A stretch of 53,401 nucleotides of DNA from Odoribacteraceae bacterium (lineage in GTDB: Bacteria; Bacteroidota; Bacteroidia; Bacteroidales; Marinifilaceae), in contig JAISNC010000060.1 of the NCBI GenBank assembly GCA_031276355.1, positions 1 through 53,401 of the forward strand. The letters are read 5' to 3'. The notes below the pieces were generated by a model, which was not told the DNA's origin, made no database searches, and worked only from the letters and a program-made list of their open reading frames with translations. This document shows, in pieces, positions 52,953 through 53,401 of the stretch (positions are counted from its first letter, which is position 1; every line of letters starts with the position of its first letter). Position numbers and translations under genes: made by a program.

Positions 52953-53401
52953 ATGACAAAAATTATAGGAAAAGTTTCCGCTACCGAAAAATGTCCTGCA
53001 ACGACAGAGGATTTTTATTTTTGGACGGACAAGGGTTGTATTTTAAGCCCTTTCGACATTGTGAAAGTAGAACACATTGCCCCCGACAAACAAAAATCAA
53101 TTACTTACGGCGTAATTGAAACAATCAATCACATAACAGATGCGCCAAGCCATTTTACAAGTTACATTTCGAGCGATTTCGGCGATACTGCCGCAACCAT
53201 TGGAAATATGAATCGTTTGGGAATGAACTATGTAAAAGCAAATGTCGTTTGCAATACCGAAAATGTTTATACACCGGTATTGGACGGCAAGCAGGTATCA
53301 CTTTGCGATGCCGAAGACATAAAATTTGCGCTCGGCTTGAAAGAAGTTAAAAATCCACTTGTTTGCGGTTATCTGCAAATGTATCAAGGTGATGAAGCGT
53401 T
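52953..53401 (+). CDS. HerA-like ATPase, N-terminal part (cut by window end)
   Basis: The frame starts at ATG 52953 ('MTKIIGKVSATEKCPATTED') and runs off the window after 149 codons. The visible part is a HAS-barrel-like domain ('FYFWTDKGCILSPFDIVKVEHI', 'ITYGVIETINHITDAPSHFT') followed by 'NPLVCGYLQMYQGDE', the linker that in HerA precedes the RecA-like core. The Walker motifs would lie beyond the end. HerA proteins are hexameric DNA translocases that load and drive NurA. The order nuclease-then-ATPase with a 3-bp gap supports a stable two-component machine. No signal peptide; cytosolic. Confidence 0.75.
   Translation, partial: MTKIIGKVSATEKCPATTEDFYFWTDKGCILSPFDIVKVEHIAPDKQKSITYGVIETINHITDAPSHFTSYISSDFGDTAATIGNMNRLGMNYVKANVVCNTENVYTPVLDGKQVSLCDAEDIKFALGLKEVKNPLVCGYLQMYQGDEA

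Noticed and set aside
52953..53401. FtsK-type or generic AAA ATPase instead of HerA
   Set aside because: The HAS-barrel-like N-terminus, the linker ahead of the core and the NurA-like partner fit HerA better, although the catalytic core lies outside the window.

Overview
The window comes from a Bacteroidetes chromosome, most likely Bacteroidales. The evidence is three SusC/SusD outer-membrane import loci controlled by FecR-type anti-sigma factors and ECF sigma factors, an exbB-exbD-exbD-tonB operon in the arrangement usual for this phylum, promoters of the TAnnTTTG type, and almost no Shine-Dalgarno sequences. Most of the window is GC-rich. Two stretches are clearly AT-richer: about 44.3-47.2 kb, with ATPase genes, and 51.6 kb to the end, with a NurA/HerA-like pair. 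Both look like acquired DNA. I cannot name the genus from the sequence.

Layout. 1-0.9 kb: C-terminal end of a surface protein with a FISUMP-like domain. 1.3-2.5 kb: a PLP-dependent sulfur amino acid enzyme (minus strand). 2.7-5.1 kb: a secreted GH2 beta-galactosidase-like enzyme. 5.2-12.7 kb (minus): import locus 1, FecR-SusC-SusD-lipoprotein; the lipoprotein belongs to a zinc metallohydrolase family but I see no HExxH motif in it. 12.7-13.6 kb: no gene, but a nested palindrome and a 21-bp tandem-repeat element. 13.6-17.3 kb: a class A penicillin-binding protein and RadA. 17.3-23.9 kb (minus): a thioredoxin-like lipoprotein, then the TonB energisation operon, which runs exbB, exbD, exbD, tonB, a PstS-like lipoprotein and a TPR protein. 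24.1 kb: a second palindromic repeat. 24.3-32.7 kb (minus): import locus 2, FecR-SusC-SusD-DUF4843-PKD-like. 33.0-33.5 kb: a frameshifted ECF sigma gene. 33.7-44.3 kb (plus): import locus 3, sigma-FecR-SusC-SusD-DUF4843-PKD-like-TlpA, almost a mirror image of locus 2. 44.4-47.1 kb: a decayed DUF234-type ATPase and an intact AAA_14/DUF4143 ATPase. 47.2-49.9 kb: a membrane LytTR regulator, an alpha/beta-hydrolase-like protein and a small membrane protein. 49.9-50.15 kb: a second 21-bp repeat element. 50.2-51.6 kb: mnmE. 51.7 kb to the end: a NurA-like nuclease followed by the N-terminus of a HerA-like ATPase.

How the genes fit together. The three SusCD loci each bring an outer-membrane transporter whose N-terminal STN domain can signal to a FecR anti-sigma factor, which in turn holds an ECF sigma factor. 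The ExbB/ExbD/TonB operon can power all three. Loci 2 and 3 carry no glycoside hydrolase, so their ligand need not be a glycan. The best candidates for something new are the NurA-HerA-like pair on AT-rich DNA directly after mnmE, and a dispersed element made of a conserved ~55-bp leader plus 21-bp tandem repeats, present twice and each time just upstream of a housekeeping gene.
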